From Flavobacteriales bacterium (GTDB lineage: Bacteria; Bacteroidota; Bacteroidia; Flavobacteriales_G; Salibacteraceae): 46,356 nucleotides of DNA. The notes under the pieces were generated by a model. It worked only from the letters and a program-made list of their open reading frames with translations, did not search any database and was not told the origin of the DNA. The position numbers and the translations under genes were made by a program. Positions within the stretch are counted from its first letter, which is position 1. The number at the start of each line of letters is the position of its first letter. The stretch spans positions 1 through 46,356 of the forward strand of contig JAGQYO010000028.1 in the NCBI GenBank assembly GCA_020435995.1, read 5' to 3'. Shown piece after piece: positions 1-7,590 of this stretch.

Positions 1-102
1 GCAATACAAAAGTGATGTAGGGATTTAAAATAAAACATGAGCAATGGAGTCGCCGTTGAAGTTTAGGCCACATTTCAAAGCTTGCGTTAGGTCGAATTCA
101 AT

Positions 103-525
103 ATGACTACCATGAAAGAGATTGAGTTTATTCTCTACGTAGGCGATCAAGAAAAAAGTAAAAATTTCTACCAACACGTTCTGGGAATTACTCCTCATTT
201 GCATGTGCCCGGAATGACGGAATTTGAATTGGCAGTAGGTGTAAAACTAGGCTTAATGCCAGAAAATGGAATTGCCAGAATCCTGTCTGACCACGTTCCG
301 CATCCAAGGCTAGGCAACGGAATTCCAAGATGTGAGTTGTATCTAAAGGTTGAAAACGCTGAGACTTATTTGGAAAGAGGATTTCGCGCTGGAGCTAAAA
401 AAATCAGTGCACTACAAAGCCGAGATTGGGGAGATCAAGTGGGTTATATAGCAGATTTGGACGGACACATTATCGCATTTGCTGAAAGCGAAAGACCAAC
501 AGATGAAATAGAGAGCAAAGAATAA
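103..525 (+). CDS. VOC superfamily (glyoxalase/bleomycin-resistance-like) protein
   Basis: This 140-residue protein has the size and pattern of a two-module VOC fold. It opens with the typical first beta-strand and helix (EIEFILYVGDQEKSKNFYQ, about residues 6-24), and its C-terminal strand GYIADLDGHIIAFAE is the usual VOC ending. VOC proteins are metal-dependent isomerases, dioxygenases or drug-binding proteins; the substrate cannot be read here. ATG 112 (MKEIEF...) is an equally good start. The gene stands alone, and small orphan VOC genes are common integron cassette cargo; integron-like core sequences lie at 86-92 upstream and 529-535 downstream. The family is confident, the function unknown. 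Confidence 0.8.
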   Translation: MTTMKEIEFILYVGDQEKSKNFYQHVLGITPHLHVPGMTEFELAVGVKLGLMPENGIARILSDHVPHPRLGNGIPRCELYLKVENAETYLERGFRAGAKKISALQSRDWGDQVGYIADLDGHIIAFAESERPTDEIESKE

Positions 526-528
526 TAA

Positions 529-600
529 GCCCAACGCCAGCGATGTAATCCGCTTTAGGCTCTTTATAAGTTGTTATAAACCAGCAACGTCAAGTTGGTC
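529..600 (+). other. possible attC-like (integron recombination) site, degenerate
   Basis: GCCCAAC at 529-535 fits the integron R'' core RYYYAAC and starts four bases after the VOC stop codon. GTTGGTC at 594-600 pairs with it and differs from the R' core GTTRRRY at one base. A perfect R'-type core, GTTAGGT, sits at 86-92 just before the VOC gene. The inner L''/L' arms are not convincing, and no integrase is in view. This may be a decayed cassette boundary or chance. Confidence 0.22.
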
Positions 601-758
601 AATCGCTATAGAGCAGAATTAAGAACCTACGAATCACAAAGGAGCTAGTTGGAAGTTGTTGTAAAATCCTCTATCTAAAAATCACTATCACATCATAAAT
701 TTGACAAAAAACGACATCGAAAACTTTATATTAATTCATGATTTAGCCTTCCTTAGTT

Positions 759-766
759 TAGATTTG
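759..766 (+). promoter_or_regulatory. candidate -7 box TAGATTTG for the antiporter gene
   Basis: TAGATTTG matches the Bacteroidota -7 consensus TAnnTTTG. No clear -33 TTTG is present at the usual spacing, and the box is 74 bases before ATG 841, so this is a weak call. Confidence 0.3.
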
Positions 767-840
767 CCAATGTCCTTTATTAAGGAAATTAGGGCGTCTA
801 GCTTCAATAAATTAAACAAACACTAAGACAGGAATAACTA

Positions 841-2823
841 ATGCATTTACCATTACTACAAGATGTACTCATTCTTTTAGGTTTTTCTGTCGTTATTGTT
901 TTTGTACTTCAACGACTCAAACTTCCTTCGATCATCGGCTTTTTGCTTACCGGCGTCATTATAGGCCCCTATGGACTAAGCCTTATCAAGGCAGTAGAAG
1001 AAGTTGAGATTTTATCTGAAATCGGGGTTATCCTTCTGCTATTTGTGATTGGGATGGAATTGTCGATCAAACAGCTCATCTCCATCAAAAAAACCGTATT
1101 TATCGGTGGTTTTTTGCAAGTAGGCTTAACTGTGGGAGTTGCAGGCCTCGTTTATTACTTCCTAGATCATTCGTGGAATGAGTCAGTATTTGTTGGTTTC
1201 CTTTTCTCCCTTTCGAGTACGGCCATTGTTTTGAAAACCCTTCAAGACCGACAGGAGATTTCTTCGCCCCATGCAAGAAATGCCTTGGCTATTCTAATTT
1301 TTCAAGACATCATAGTAGTACCTATGATGCTCATTACCCCAATGATAGCGGGCGAATCCGCGAATCTGGGAATGAATATTCTTTCTCTGCTGATTAAGTC
1401 TGCCATTGTAGTGGTCATCACTTATGTCAGCGCACGCTATATTGTGCCACGGCTCATGCATGCGGTTGCCAAAACCAACAGCAAGGAACTTTTTTTACTG
1501 GTGACTATTACGCTGTGTTTTGCTATCGCATTTCTTACATCAGAAGCAGGCTTGTCATTGGCTTTGGGCGCATTTATAGCTGGCTTAATTGTTTCCGAAT
1601 CGGAGTATAGTCACCAAGCCACAAGCATCATTCTCCCCTTTCGCGAGCTTTTCACCAGTTTTTTCTTTGTTTCCGTTGGGATGTTGCTGGATTTAAGTTT
1701 TTTTCTCAGCAATATTCCCGTAATCCTACTCTTGGTATTGGTAGTATTTGTTGTAAAATCGAGCATCGCAGCCGCCTCTGTAGCAATTCTTAAATACCCT
1801 ACCCGAACTATTTTATTGACTGGATTATCACTTTTTCAAGTTGGGGAATTTGCTTTTATTCTCTCTAAGGTAGGTATAGAGTATGATTTATTGACGCCAG
1901 AAACCAACCAATATTTTTTATCCGTTTCAATAGTATCCATGATTCTCACGCCTTTTGTTATCATTTTTTCGGAGGATATTGTCGGGCGATTTATAGGTAT
2001 TTCTAAAAAATTGGGGCTTGAAAAAGTCTTGATTTCAAACAATGGTCATGAGGAAATTACGGAACTTAAGTTAGAGAACCATTTGGTAATAATAGGATAT
2101 GGTGTAAACGGCAGTAACCTCGCAAAAGCGGCAGCGTCAAGCAATATTCCCTATATAGTAATTGAGATGAATGCTGCCACCGTTAAGCGCCAAAAAGAAA
2201 AGGGAGTACCCATTATTTTTGGCGATGCCACACAAGACCATATCCTTGAAACGGCACACCTTTCTTCCGCCAGAGCTGCTGTAATCGCAATTTCTGAAAA
2301 CTATGCGACCAAAAGCATTATTAAGAACATTCGCACACATTCCGATTCACTTTATTTGGTGGTGCGAACAAGATACGTGAAAGAAACCTCAGAGCTGTTG
2401 GCATTGGGTGCTGATGAAGTAATTCCAGAAGAGTTTGAAACTTCTGTTCAAATTTTTACCCACGTACTTCAAAACTTTCTTGTACCCGAAGACGATATTG
2501 ACCGCCTGATAGAAAAAGTTAGGGCCGACAACTATCAGCTGTTTCAAGGTGAACTAAAACTCCCCAAAACTTACCGCCCCAGCAACATAACAGACTTCAA
2601 CGTCACCTGCTTACGTATGACGGCTGACAGCAATAAATTTATCGGAAAGCCCTTAAAAGACTTAGATTTAAGAACAAAATACGGGATTAACGTATTGGTA
2701 ATCAAGAGAAAAGATAAAGTGCTGGAAAGCATTGAAGCAAACGAAATTTTAAAACAAGGCGACGTGATCTACGTTCAGGGCAACCAAAGTAAAATAGAGC
2801 AGTTCCGTAAAATGATAAAATAA
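841..2823 (+). CDS. CPA2-family cation:proton antiporter with RCK domains (KefB/KefC-like)
   Basis: The 660-residue protein has an N-terminal block of about a dozen hydrophobic segments (residues 1-385). It then has a cytoplasmic RCK_N/TrkA-N Rossmann domain with GYGVNGSNLA near residue 419, and an RCK_C/TrkA-C domain over roughly the last 75 residues. This is the architecture of monovalent cation:proton antiporters of the CPA2 family (K+ or Na+ against H+), gated by nucleotide binding to the RCK module. No KefF/KefG ancillary gene is adjacent, so glutathione-gated Kef function should not be assumed. The start follows AGGA eight bases upstream. The gene appears monocistronic. Confidence 0.9.
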   Translation: MHLPLLQDVLILLGFSVVIVFVLQRLKLPSIIGFLLTGVIIGPYGLSLIKAVEEVEILSEIGVILLLFVIGMELSIKQLISIKKTVFIGGFLQVGLTVGVAGLVYYFLDHSWNESVFVGFLFSLSSTAIVLKTLQDRQEISSPHARNALAILIFQDIIVVPMMLITPMIAGESANLGMNILSLLIKSAIVVVITYVSARYIVPRLMHAVAKTNSKELFLLVTITLCFAIAFLTSEAGLSLALGAFIAGLIVSESEYSHQATSIILPFRELFTSFFFVSVGMLLDLSFFLSNIPVILLLVLVVFVVKSSIAAASVAILKYPTRTILLTGLSLFQVGEFAFILSKVGIEYDLLTPETNQYFLSVSIVSMILTPFVIIFSEDIVGRFIGISKKLGLEKVLISNNGHEEITELKLENHLVIIGYGVNGSNLAKAAASSNIPYIVIEMNAATVKRQKEKGVPIIFGDATQDHILETAHLSSARAAVIAISENYATKSIIKNIRTHSDSLYLVVRTRYVKETSELLALGADEVIPEEFETSVQIFTHVLQNFLVPEDDIDRLIEKVRADNYQLFQGELKLPKTYRPSNITDFNVTCLRMTADSNKFIGKPLKDLDLRTKYGINVLVIKRKDKVLESIEANEILKQGDVIYVQGNQSKIEQFRKMIK

Positions 2824-2911
2824 GAAACCGATTCAAATACCACTTTCGAATAACAAATCAGCTACTTACCGCTTGGTAATGGTTTAAAAAGCTAGTCTCA
2901 ATTTTAGGGGC

Positions 2912-3280
2912 TTAAACTTGTGTATCTCCATAAACCGACTTTCTGTATTCAACTCCCCATTTGGCCAATTCATTGATGACTGGAGAGAGTGTTTCGCCAT
3001 ATTCAGTGAGCGAATATTCAACTGTAATTGGTTTTGTATTCATTACGGTTCGGCTTACCAAACGATTCATCTCTAAATCCTGAAGTTCTTTGGAAAGCAT
3101 CTTGGTCCCTATTCCATTCACTTCTCGCAACAAATCCATAAAACCTAATTTGTTACCTTCGATGAGCGTACCAAGAATGTGAAATTTCCACTTACCAGAT
3201 AATATGCTCATGGTATCACTTATGGCTTGCATTCTAACTTGACAAACGGCGGTATCGTTAACTACGGCTTTCTTTTTCAT
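2912..3280 (-). CDS. HxlR-family winged-helix transcriptional regulator
   Basis: This 122-residue protein has the HxlR signature: an N-terminal cysteine (C13), then LSGKWKFHILGTL at about residues 27-39, the recognition region IGTKMLSKELQDLE, and a C-terminal YSLTEYG wing. HxlR regulators such as YodB and HypR bind palindromic operators as dimers and often sense electrophiles or disulfide stress through the N-terminal cysteine. The gene diverges from an NTF2-like gene and a DsbA-like gene, and palindromes lie between them, so it probably controls that pair and itself. Redox sensing is inferred from C13 and the neighbours. Confidence 0.9.
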   Translation of the reverse strand: MKKKAVVNDTAVCQVRMQAISDTMSILSGKWKFHILGTLIEGNKLGFMDLLREVNGIGTKMLSKELQDLEMNRLVSRTVMNTKPITVEYSLTEYGETLSPVINELAKWGVEYRKSVYGDTQV

Positions 3281-3328
3281 TACTTTTTAAAGATGATAAA
3301 ATTACGCAACTCTATTTTCCCTTAGGCA

Positions 3329-3381
3329 GTTTCCTCTAGGAAACCACTTCCCAAAAGGAAATCCATGTCAAATGTACATTT
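3329..3381. promoter_or_regulatory. candidate HxlR operator region with three palindromes
   Basis: Three dyads lie in the divergent intergenic region: GTTTCC-N4-GGAAAC at 3329-3344; a related TTCC-N5-GGAA at 3348-3360; and the perfect 12-base palindrome AAATGTACATTT at 3370-3381, which sits just upstream of the -7 box at 3391. The first two share half-site sequence and are about 18 bases centre to centre. Binding by the adjacent regulator is inferred. Confidence 0.45.
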
Positions 3382-3390
3382 ATATAGGAG

Positions 3391-3398
3391 TACCTTTG
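3391..3398 (+). promoter_or_regulatory. candidate -7 box TACCTTTG for the NTF2/DsbA-like pair
   Basis: TACCTTTG fits TAnnTTTG and ends 29 bases before ATG 3428. No -33 TTTG is visible at the usual spacing; that position is instead occupied by the palindrome at 3370-3381. Repression or activator dependence would fit. Confidence 0.45.
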
Positions 3399-3427
3399 GT
3401 CGAGAAATAAAAACTTAAACAAACACA

Positions 3428-3808
3428 ATGAAAAATTCCGCAAAAACAACTGTAGAAAAAATGTTTTCCGCATTCACTAGCGGGGACGTTGATGCATTTG
3501 TTGCAACTGTTTCCAACGATACTCTCTGGATTTATCATGGCACACAAATCATCCCTGCAGGAATATTTGAAAAAAAAGAAGGCGTTCGTGCCTTTTTCAG
3601 TAACATCATAGAAAAAACTGAAATACTCAGCTTTGAGCCACAACAATATATTGTTGAAGGAAACATGGTGGTTGTGCTCGGGCAAGAACATCAAAGGGTG
3701 AAGAGATCAGGTAGAGAACTAAAACAAAAATGGGTTCAGATCTACACAGTGGAAAACGAATTAATTACAAGAATGGAGGAATTTGCAACCTCCGAAAGCA
3801 TAAACTAA
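3428..3808 (+). CDS. SnoaL-like / NTF2-like fold protein
   Basis: The 126-residue sequence follows the SnoaL/NTF2 pattern: a helical start (VEKMFSAFTSGDVDAFVATVSNDTLW cut across residues 9-34), a middle with GVRAFFSNI, and three C-terminal strands ending in an EEFATSE element. These cone-shaped folds bind small hydrophobic ligands or act as isomerases or cyclases; no catalytic residue set is identifiable. The stop lies 11 bases before the DsbA-like gene, so the two are probably cotranscribed and controlled by the divergent HxlR regulator. The function is unknown. Confidence 0.8.
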   Translation: MKNSAKTTVEKMFSAFTSGDVDAFVATVSNDTLWIYHGTQIIPAGIFEKKEGVRAFFSNIIEKTEILSFEPQQYIVEGNMVVVLGQEHQRVKRSGRELKQKWVQIYTVENELITRMEEFATSESIN

Positions 3809-3819
3809 ATTTCTACACA

Positions 3820-4824
3820 ATGATTAAAATAAATCTAATAATGCTATTAATTTCTTTGTCGAGCATCGCTGCTTGTCAAGGACAATCAAAAACAAAAAAC
3901 ATGAAAAAGGAAACAACACAAAACAATCCGCTGCTTTGCGATATTGAAACAGGAATGTGCGAAACGCCAGGTGAAGAAGGTACAGATGCTAAAGCTGAAC
4001 GTGTTCAGGCAAGTAATAAGCAGGTGAAGCTCGTTTATTTTACCGATCCTATTTGTTCATCTTGTTGGGGCATTGAGCCGCAATTGCGAAAACTCAAACT
4101 GGAATACGGGCAATTTATTGATATTGAATACAGAATGGGAGGCTTACTTCCCGATTGGAATTACAACAGTGGTGGAATTAGTAAACCGTCAGATGTTGCC
4201 CACCATTGGGATGAAGTAAGTGTGTATTACGATATGCCCATAGATGGAGATTTATGGTTGGAAGATCCCATGAGTTCATCTTATCCACCTTCTATCGCTT
4301 TTAAAGCGGCCCAATTGCAAAGTGACGAAAAAGCCACCTTGTTTATGAGGGAAATGCGGGAAATGATGTTTTTGAAGAAGAAAAACCTCGCGAAATGGGA
4401 GAACATGGCCATTGCTGCCAAAAATGTTGGCCTCAATGTAGAGCAATTAAAATCAGACTATGAGGGAAAGGCAAAAACATTATTTGAAGAGGATTTGAAC
4501 ATTGCTAGAAAATCAGGCGTAAGAGGTTTTCCAACTATTTTCTTTGTAGATGGTGATGGTAGGCAAGAAATGGTATATGGCTCTAAGCCTTATGCACTTT
4601 ACGAAGCCGCTATCTTAAAACTAAACCCATCGATTACCAAAAGTGAATACAGTAAAAAATGGGAAAACTTATTTTCTCAATACCACTCGCTTACAGCTAA
4701 AGAGTTTTCAGTTCTTTCTGGAATGCCCAGTGCTGAAAGTGAGGAAGAGTTGAACAAACTGTCGGATAGTGGGAAGCTAGAAAAATTAAGCACCAAAAAC
4801 GGCTCCATGTGGATCATTAAATAA
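3820..4824 (+). CDS. DsbA-family (FrnE/SpxH-like) thioredoxin-fold lipoprotein
   Basis: From ATG 3820 the product is 334 residues and begins with a lipoprotein signal ending in the lipobox LSSIAAC (C19). The DsbA-family active site follows beta-strand 1: YFTDPICSSCWG, with C79 and C82. A cis-proline-type segment GVRGFPTIFF comes later, and there is a long helical insertion as in FrnE/SpxH (YjbH) relatives. A second cysteine pair (C40 and C47, CDIETGMC) precedes the fold. A downstream in-frame ATG at 3901 would give a cytoplasmic form, so its location depends on which start is used; the clean lipobox favours 3820. It is probably cotranscribed with the NTF2-like gene and acts in thiol oxidation or isomerisation. 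Confidence 0.83.
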   Translation: MIKINLIMLLISLSSIAACQGQSKTKNMKKETTQNNPLLCDIETGMCETPGEEGTDAKAERVQASNKQVKLVYFTDPICSSCWGIEPQLRKLKLEYGQFIDIEYRMGGLLPDWNYNSGGISKPSDVAHHWDEVSVYYDMPIDGDLWLEDPMSSSYPPSIAFKAAQLQSDEKATLFMREMREMMFLKKKNLAKWENMAIAAKNVGLNVEQLKSDYEGKAKTLFEEDLNIARKSGVRGFPTIFFVDGDGRQEMVYGSKPYALYEAAILKLNPSITKSEYSKKWENLFSQYHSLTAKEFSVLSGMPSAESEEELNKLSDSGKLEKLSTKNGSMWIIK

Positions 4825-4916
4825 TGCTAAACCCCGCATAGAAATAGGGCTTTTCAGGCCTCAGACTCAATAACTTTATTAAATTTACGATAAACGAAAA
4901 TCATAAAATAATAAAC

Positions 4917-5384
4917 ATGAAAAATTTAATTGGAATAGACAAAAAAAAGGCAGAAAAGCTTAGTCATATTTTAAATCAACTACTAGCGGATTATGAAATA
5001 TTTTATCAAAACCTAAGAGGATTTCATTGGAACATTAAAGGAAAAGAATTCTTTGAATTACACCTAAAATTTGAAGAATTGTACGACGATGCCTTCATCA
5101 AAATCGATGAAATTGCCGAAAGAATATTAACCCTCGAAGGTGAGCCACTGCACACCTACACTGACTACTTAAAGGTTTCAAATATTAAAGAAGCTAAAAA
5201 CGTAACAAACGGTGTTGAAGGAGTGAAAATAATCGTCAAAAACTTCTCGGTAATCATTACCACCGAACGAGAAATTTTGGCTCTAGCAGAGGAGGCAAAT
5301 GACGAAGGAACTGTTAGCTTAATGAGCGATTATATTTCTCAAACTGAAAAAACGCTTTGGATGCTTAACTCCTACTTACATTAA
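4917..5384 (+). CDS. dps: Dps-family ferritin-like DNA-protection protein
   Basis: The 155-residue protein has the Dps four-helix pattern. The intersubunit ferroxidase ligands are visible: H37 (RGFHWNIKG), H49, D64 and E68 (KIDEIAERI). They match the spacing of the H-H-D-E set in Listeria Dps. Dps dodecamers oxidise Fe(II) with peroxide, store iron and protect DNA. The N-terminal tail is short, with four lysines among its first 14 residues. The gene stands alone between the DsbA-like gene and the DoxX operon, which fits an oxidative-stress block. Confidence 0.93.
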   Translation: MKNLIGIDKKKAEKLSHILNQLLADYEIFYQNLRGFHWNIKGKEFFELHLKFEELYDDAFIKIDEIAERILTLEGEPLHTYTDYLKVSNIKEAKNVTNGVEGVKIIVKNFSVIITTEREILALAEEANDEGTVSLMSDYISQTEKTLWMLNSYLH

Positions 5385-5467
5385 AAGACTACTGGGCTAC
5401 AAAAACAACTTTGTTTTATAAATGAAATTGGAACAGCCACTATTCTGGTGCTAGAAACTCAACGGGA

Positions 5468-5884
5468 ATGATTAAAAGTATCTTCAATTCAGGCATCTCT
5501 GCTCTTCAAATCGATGTGGCACTCTTAATACTCCGGCTTTCTGCTGGAGTATTTATGTTAACCCATGGGGTTGGAAAATTCGCCACTTTGTTTGATGGCG
5601 AGCCAATACAGTTTCCCGACCCGATCGGAGTTGGTGCAACAGCATCTTTGGCCCTTGCGGTTTTTTCCGAAGTGCTGTGTTCTATTTTGTTAATAATCGG
5701 CTTAGCTACGCGGTTTGCAGCTATCCCGTTACTTATCACCATGTTGGTAGCAGCTCTTATAGTTCATCAGAATGACGGATTTGGCAGACAAGAATTACCC
5801 CTACTCTATGCGGCGGTTTACGCTACCATAGCATTAGTTGGCGCAGGTAAATTTTCAATTGATTATTGGATATCAAACAAATAA
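5468..5884 (+). CDS. DoxX family membrane protein
   Basis: The 138-residue protein has four hydrophobic helices and the DoxX pattern: LLILRLSAGVFMLTHGVGK near the N-terminus, then a G-rich loop, EVLCSILLIIGLATR in helix 2-3, and a final helix ending in SIDYW. DoxX proteins are small inner-membrane proteins linked to quinone/thiosulfate redox or, in some bacteria, thiol-stress complexes. It is the first gene of a close run (gaps of 13, 12 and 5 bases) with the small CxxC protein, pirin and OsmC. DoxX with pirin and OsmC suggests handling of oxidised or electrophilic compounds. Confidence 0.9.
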   Translation: MIKSIFNSGISALQIDVALLILRLSAGVFMLTHGVGKFATLFDGEPIQFPDPIGVGATASLALAVFSEVLCSILLIIGLATRFAAIPLLITMLVAALIVHQNDGFGRQELPLLYAAVYATIALVGAGKFSIDYWISNK

Positions 5885-5897
5885 AATCTTAGGAAAA

Positions 5898-6200
5898 ATG
5901 GGCAAATACACTACATTATCGGAAGCGATCAACGACCTTACAAAACTAGGTTACACCTTCAACTTTAATATAAAAGGTGAATGTATTGAGTGTGGAGAAA
6001 TCAACACTCAACTCCAGCCTGAAGATTTTGAAATTGACCAAGTAATTCGCTTTCAAGAAATGTCGGATGTGGATAATGAAAGCATCTTGTACGCCATTTC
6101 AGCAAAAAAAAGTGATTTAAAAGGCCTGCTAGTAAATGCTTACGGAATTTATGCCGACAGCGCCTCGGCAAAACTGATTGCAAAATTAAACAAGCGTTAG
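5898..6200 (+). CDS. small conserved CxxC protein of unknown function (often mislabelled PRPP synthetase)
   Basis: This 100-residue cytoplasmic protein starts at ATG 5898, preceded by AGGAAA. It has one CxxC pair (CIECGE, C29 and C32) and a conserved LQPEDFEIDQVIRFQEMSD segment, followed by LYAISAKK and GLLVNAYGIYAD. From memory, related Bacteroidota proteins of this length are labelled phosphoribosylpyrophosphate synthetase, but no PRPP loop, catalytic flexible loop or fold-sized domain is present, so that name is unsafe. It is the second gene of the DoxX-pirin-OsmC operon. The CxxC could bind metal or do thiol chemistry; the role is unknown. Confidence 0.82.
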   Translation: MGKYTTLSEAINDLTKLGYTFNFNIKGECIECGEINTQLQPEDFEIDQVIRFQEMSDVDNESILYAISAKKSDLKGLLVNAYGIYADSASAKLIAKLNKR

Positions 6201-6212
6201 GCGCAATATCTT

Positions 6213-7097
6213 ATGTCTAATATCCACCTCATAATAGAAGAACGATCGGCAAGCATTGGGAAATTCATGGTAGGGCGCCTTCTACCATTCAGGCAAAAAC
6301 GAATGGTGGGGCCTTTTATCTACATCGACCACATGGGGCCAGTAAAACTCAATGAACGAGAAAATTTTGACGTACTACCCCACCCACACATTGGACTTGC
6401 TACCCTTACTTTCTTGTTTGAGGGAAGTATTATGCACCGAGATACACTGGGCAACGAGGTGGAAATAACACCCGGTGCTGTAAATTTAATGACTGCCGGA
6501 AAGGGAATTGTTCATTCTGAACGAACTCCTGAATATTTAAGAAACTCCAACCTCAAAATGCACGGCTTACAAATTTGGCTAGCTCTACCTCAAAAGCTAG
6601 AACAAATGGAACCCGAATTTTTTCACGTTGGAAAAGAAGAAATTCCCAACTGGCAATCCGATGGCCTTCAGATAAAACTCATAGCAGGCGAAGCTTTTGG
6701 ACGAAAGTCTCCCGTTCCTGTTCACAGCAAACTTTTTATGATAGAAATAAAAAGCACAGGCAAGCAAATGGTAAATATTGGTGGCGAATTATATGGCGAA
6801 GCAGGTTTGTATATACTCGAAGGGAGCATTGAGCATGATGGCAATACTTTTGAACCTAAACAACTGTTGGTAGCAAAAGACAGCAGGCTTTGTGAATTTA
6901 CGATTGGAGCGAACAGCACAGTTTACATATTTGGTGGTGAGCCTTTTCCAGAAAAACGGTTTATTGACTGGAATTTTGTTTCCTCAGACAAGGAATTAAT
7001 TGCGAAAGCCAAAGAGAAATGGATGGCGCAAGAGTTCCCTAAAATAAAAGGTGACTCGGCAGAATATATTCCCTATCCTACACCCAAAAAAAATTAA
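6213..7097 (+). CDS. pirin family bicupin protein
   Basis: The 294-residue length is normal for bacterial pirins. The metal ligands of the N-terminal cupin are intact: H57 and H59 (LPHPHIG), then H101 and E103 (GKGIVHSE). These correspond to the Fe-binding H-H-H-E set of human pirin. The C-terminal cupin ends with GGEPFPEKRFIDWNFVSS, a typical pirin motif. Pirins act as quercetinase-like dioxygenases or redox-sensing regulators. The gene is third in the operon, 12 bases after the CxxC gene and 5 bases before osmC, which supports a stress role. Confidence 0.93.
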   Translation: MSNIHLIIEERSASIGKFMVGRLLPFRQKRMVGPFIYIDHMGPVKLNERENFDVLPHPHIGLATLTFLFEGSIMHRDTLGNEVEITPGAVNLMTAGKGIVHSERTPEYLRNSNLKMHGLQIWLALPQKLEQMEPEFFHVGKEEIPNWQSDGLQIKLIAGEAFGRKSPVPVHSKLFMIEIKSTGKQMVNIGGELYGEAGLYILEGSIEHDGNTFEPKQLLVAKDSRLCEFTIGANSTVYIFGGEPFPEKRFIDWNFVSSDKELIAKAKEKWMAQEFPKIKGDSAEYIPYPTPKKN

Positions 7098-7102
7098 ATA
7101 TC

Positions 7103-7507
7103 ATGGCAAAAGTATCTTCTAGCATAAAAAATGAACTCTATAAAGTTGACATCAAATCACCTTCAGGAAATGTTCTCATAGCAGATGAGCCATTGGATAT
7201 GGGCGGTAAAGATTTAGGTTTTTCACCTAAAGAATTGTTGGTGGCCGCGCTTGCAGCTTGCACAAGTGCTACACTTCGCATGTATGCTGACCGCAAGGGT
7301 TGGGATTTGCAAGAGGTAAAACTCGAAATTGATTTGGATCGAGATTTAAAAGAAAATAAAACCACCATAAACACCAAACTAATGGTTTCGGGCGACCTTG
7401 ATGAAGCACAAAAGGCCAGGTTGCTCACCATTGCCAAAAGTTGTCCCGTACACAGAATGTTGACCAATCCAATTGAAATTAATACGAATTTAGAAGTTGG
7501 TTTATGA
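7103..7507 (+). CDS. OsmC family peroxiredoxin-like protein
   Basis: The 134-residue protein carries both OsmC/Ohr catalytic cysteines: C53 in ELLVAALAACTSATLR and C114 in IAKSCPVHRML. E44 lies before the first helix as in the family. OsmC/Ohr enzymes reduce organic hydroperoxides through the two cysteines. It is the last gene of the DoxX operon, convergent with lysA across an 83-base gap. That gap contains a 13-base near-palindrome (ACCCAA-A-TTGGGT, 7566-7578) but no U-tract. It could be an OsmC or an Ohr-like subtype; the precise substrate is not known. Confidence 0.93.
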   Translation: MAKVSSSIKNELYKVDIKSPSGNVLIADEPLDMGGKDLGFSPKELLVAALAACTSATLRMYADRKGWDLQEVKLEIDLDRDLKENKTTINTKLMVSGDLDEAQKARLLTIAKSCPVHRMLTNPIEINTNLEVGL

Positions 7508-7590
7508 GGTGAACGTAGCCAAATGGCAACGCACATAACTACTCATAATCTCCACAAATACTTTTACCCAAATTGGGTCAAATCTTGGGG

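Larger units (their letters stand above)
526..840. other. gene-free stretch between VOC and antiporter genes
   Basis: These 315 bases hold no credible coding frame. The left third contains the attC-like sequence. The right part contains a candidate -7 promoter box at 759-766 for the antiporter gene. No tRNA, hairpin terminator or repeat array was recognised. Confidence 0.6.

Noticed and set aside
1-102. Coding sequence or tRNA at the left edge
   Set aside because: No frame with family features and no cloverleaf was found; only the GTTAGGT core at 86-92 stands out.
3380-3694. Minus-strand frame of 104 codons opposite the NTF2-like gene
   Set aside because: It is antisense to a gene with clear family features, and its translation has no recognisable pattern.
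6196-6202. GTTAGGC matching the integron R' core
   Set aside because: It spans the last two codons and stop of the CxxC gene and lies inside a continuous operon with no paired R'' site, so it is most likely coincidence.
7566-7578. ACCCAA-A-TTGGGT between osmC and lysA as a terminator
   Set aside because: A one-base loop cannot form a proper hairpin and no T tract follows; it may be a protein site or chance.
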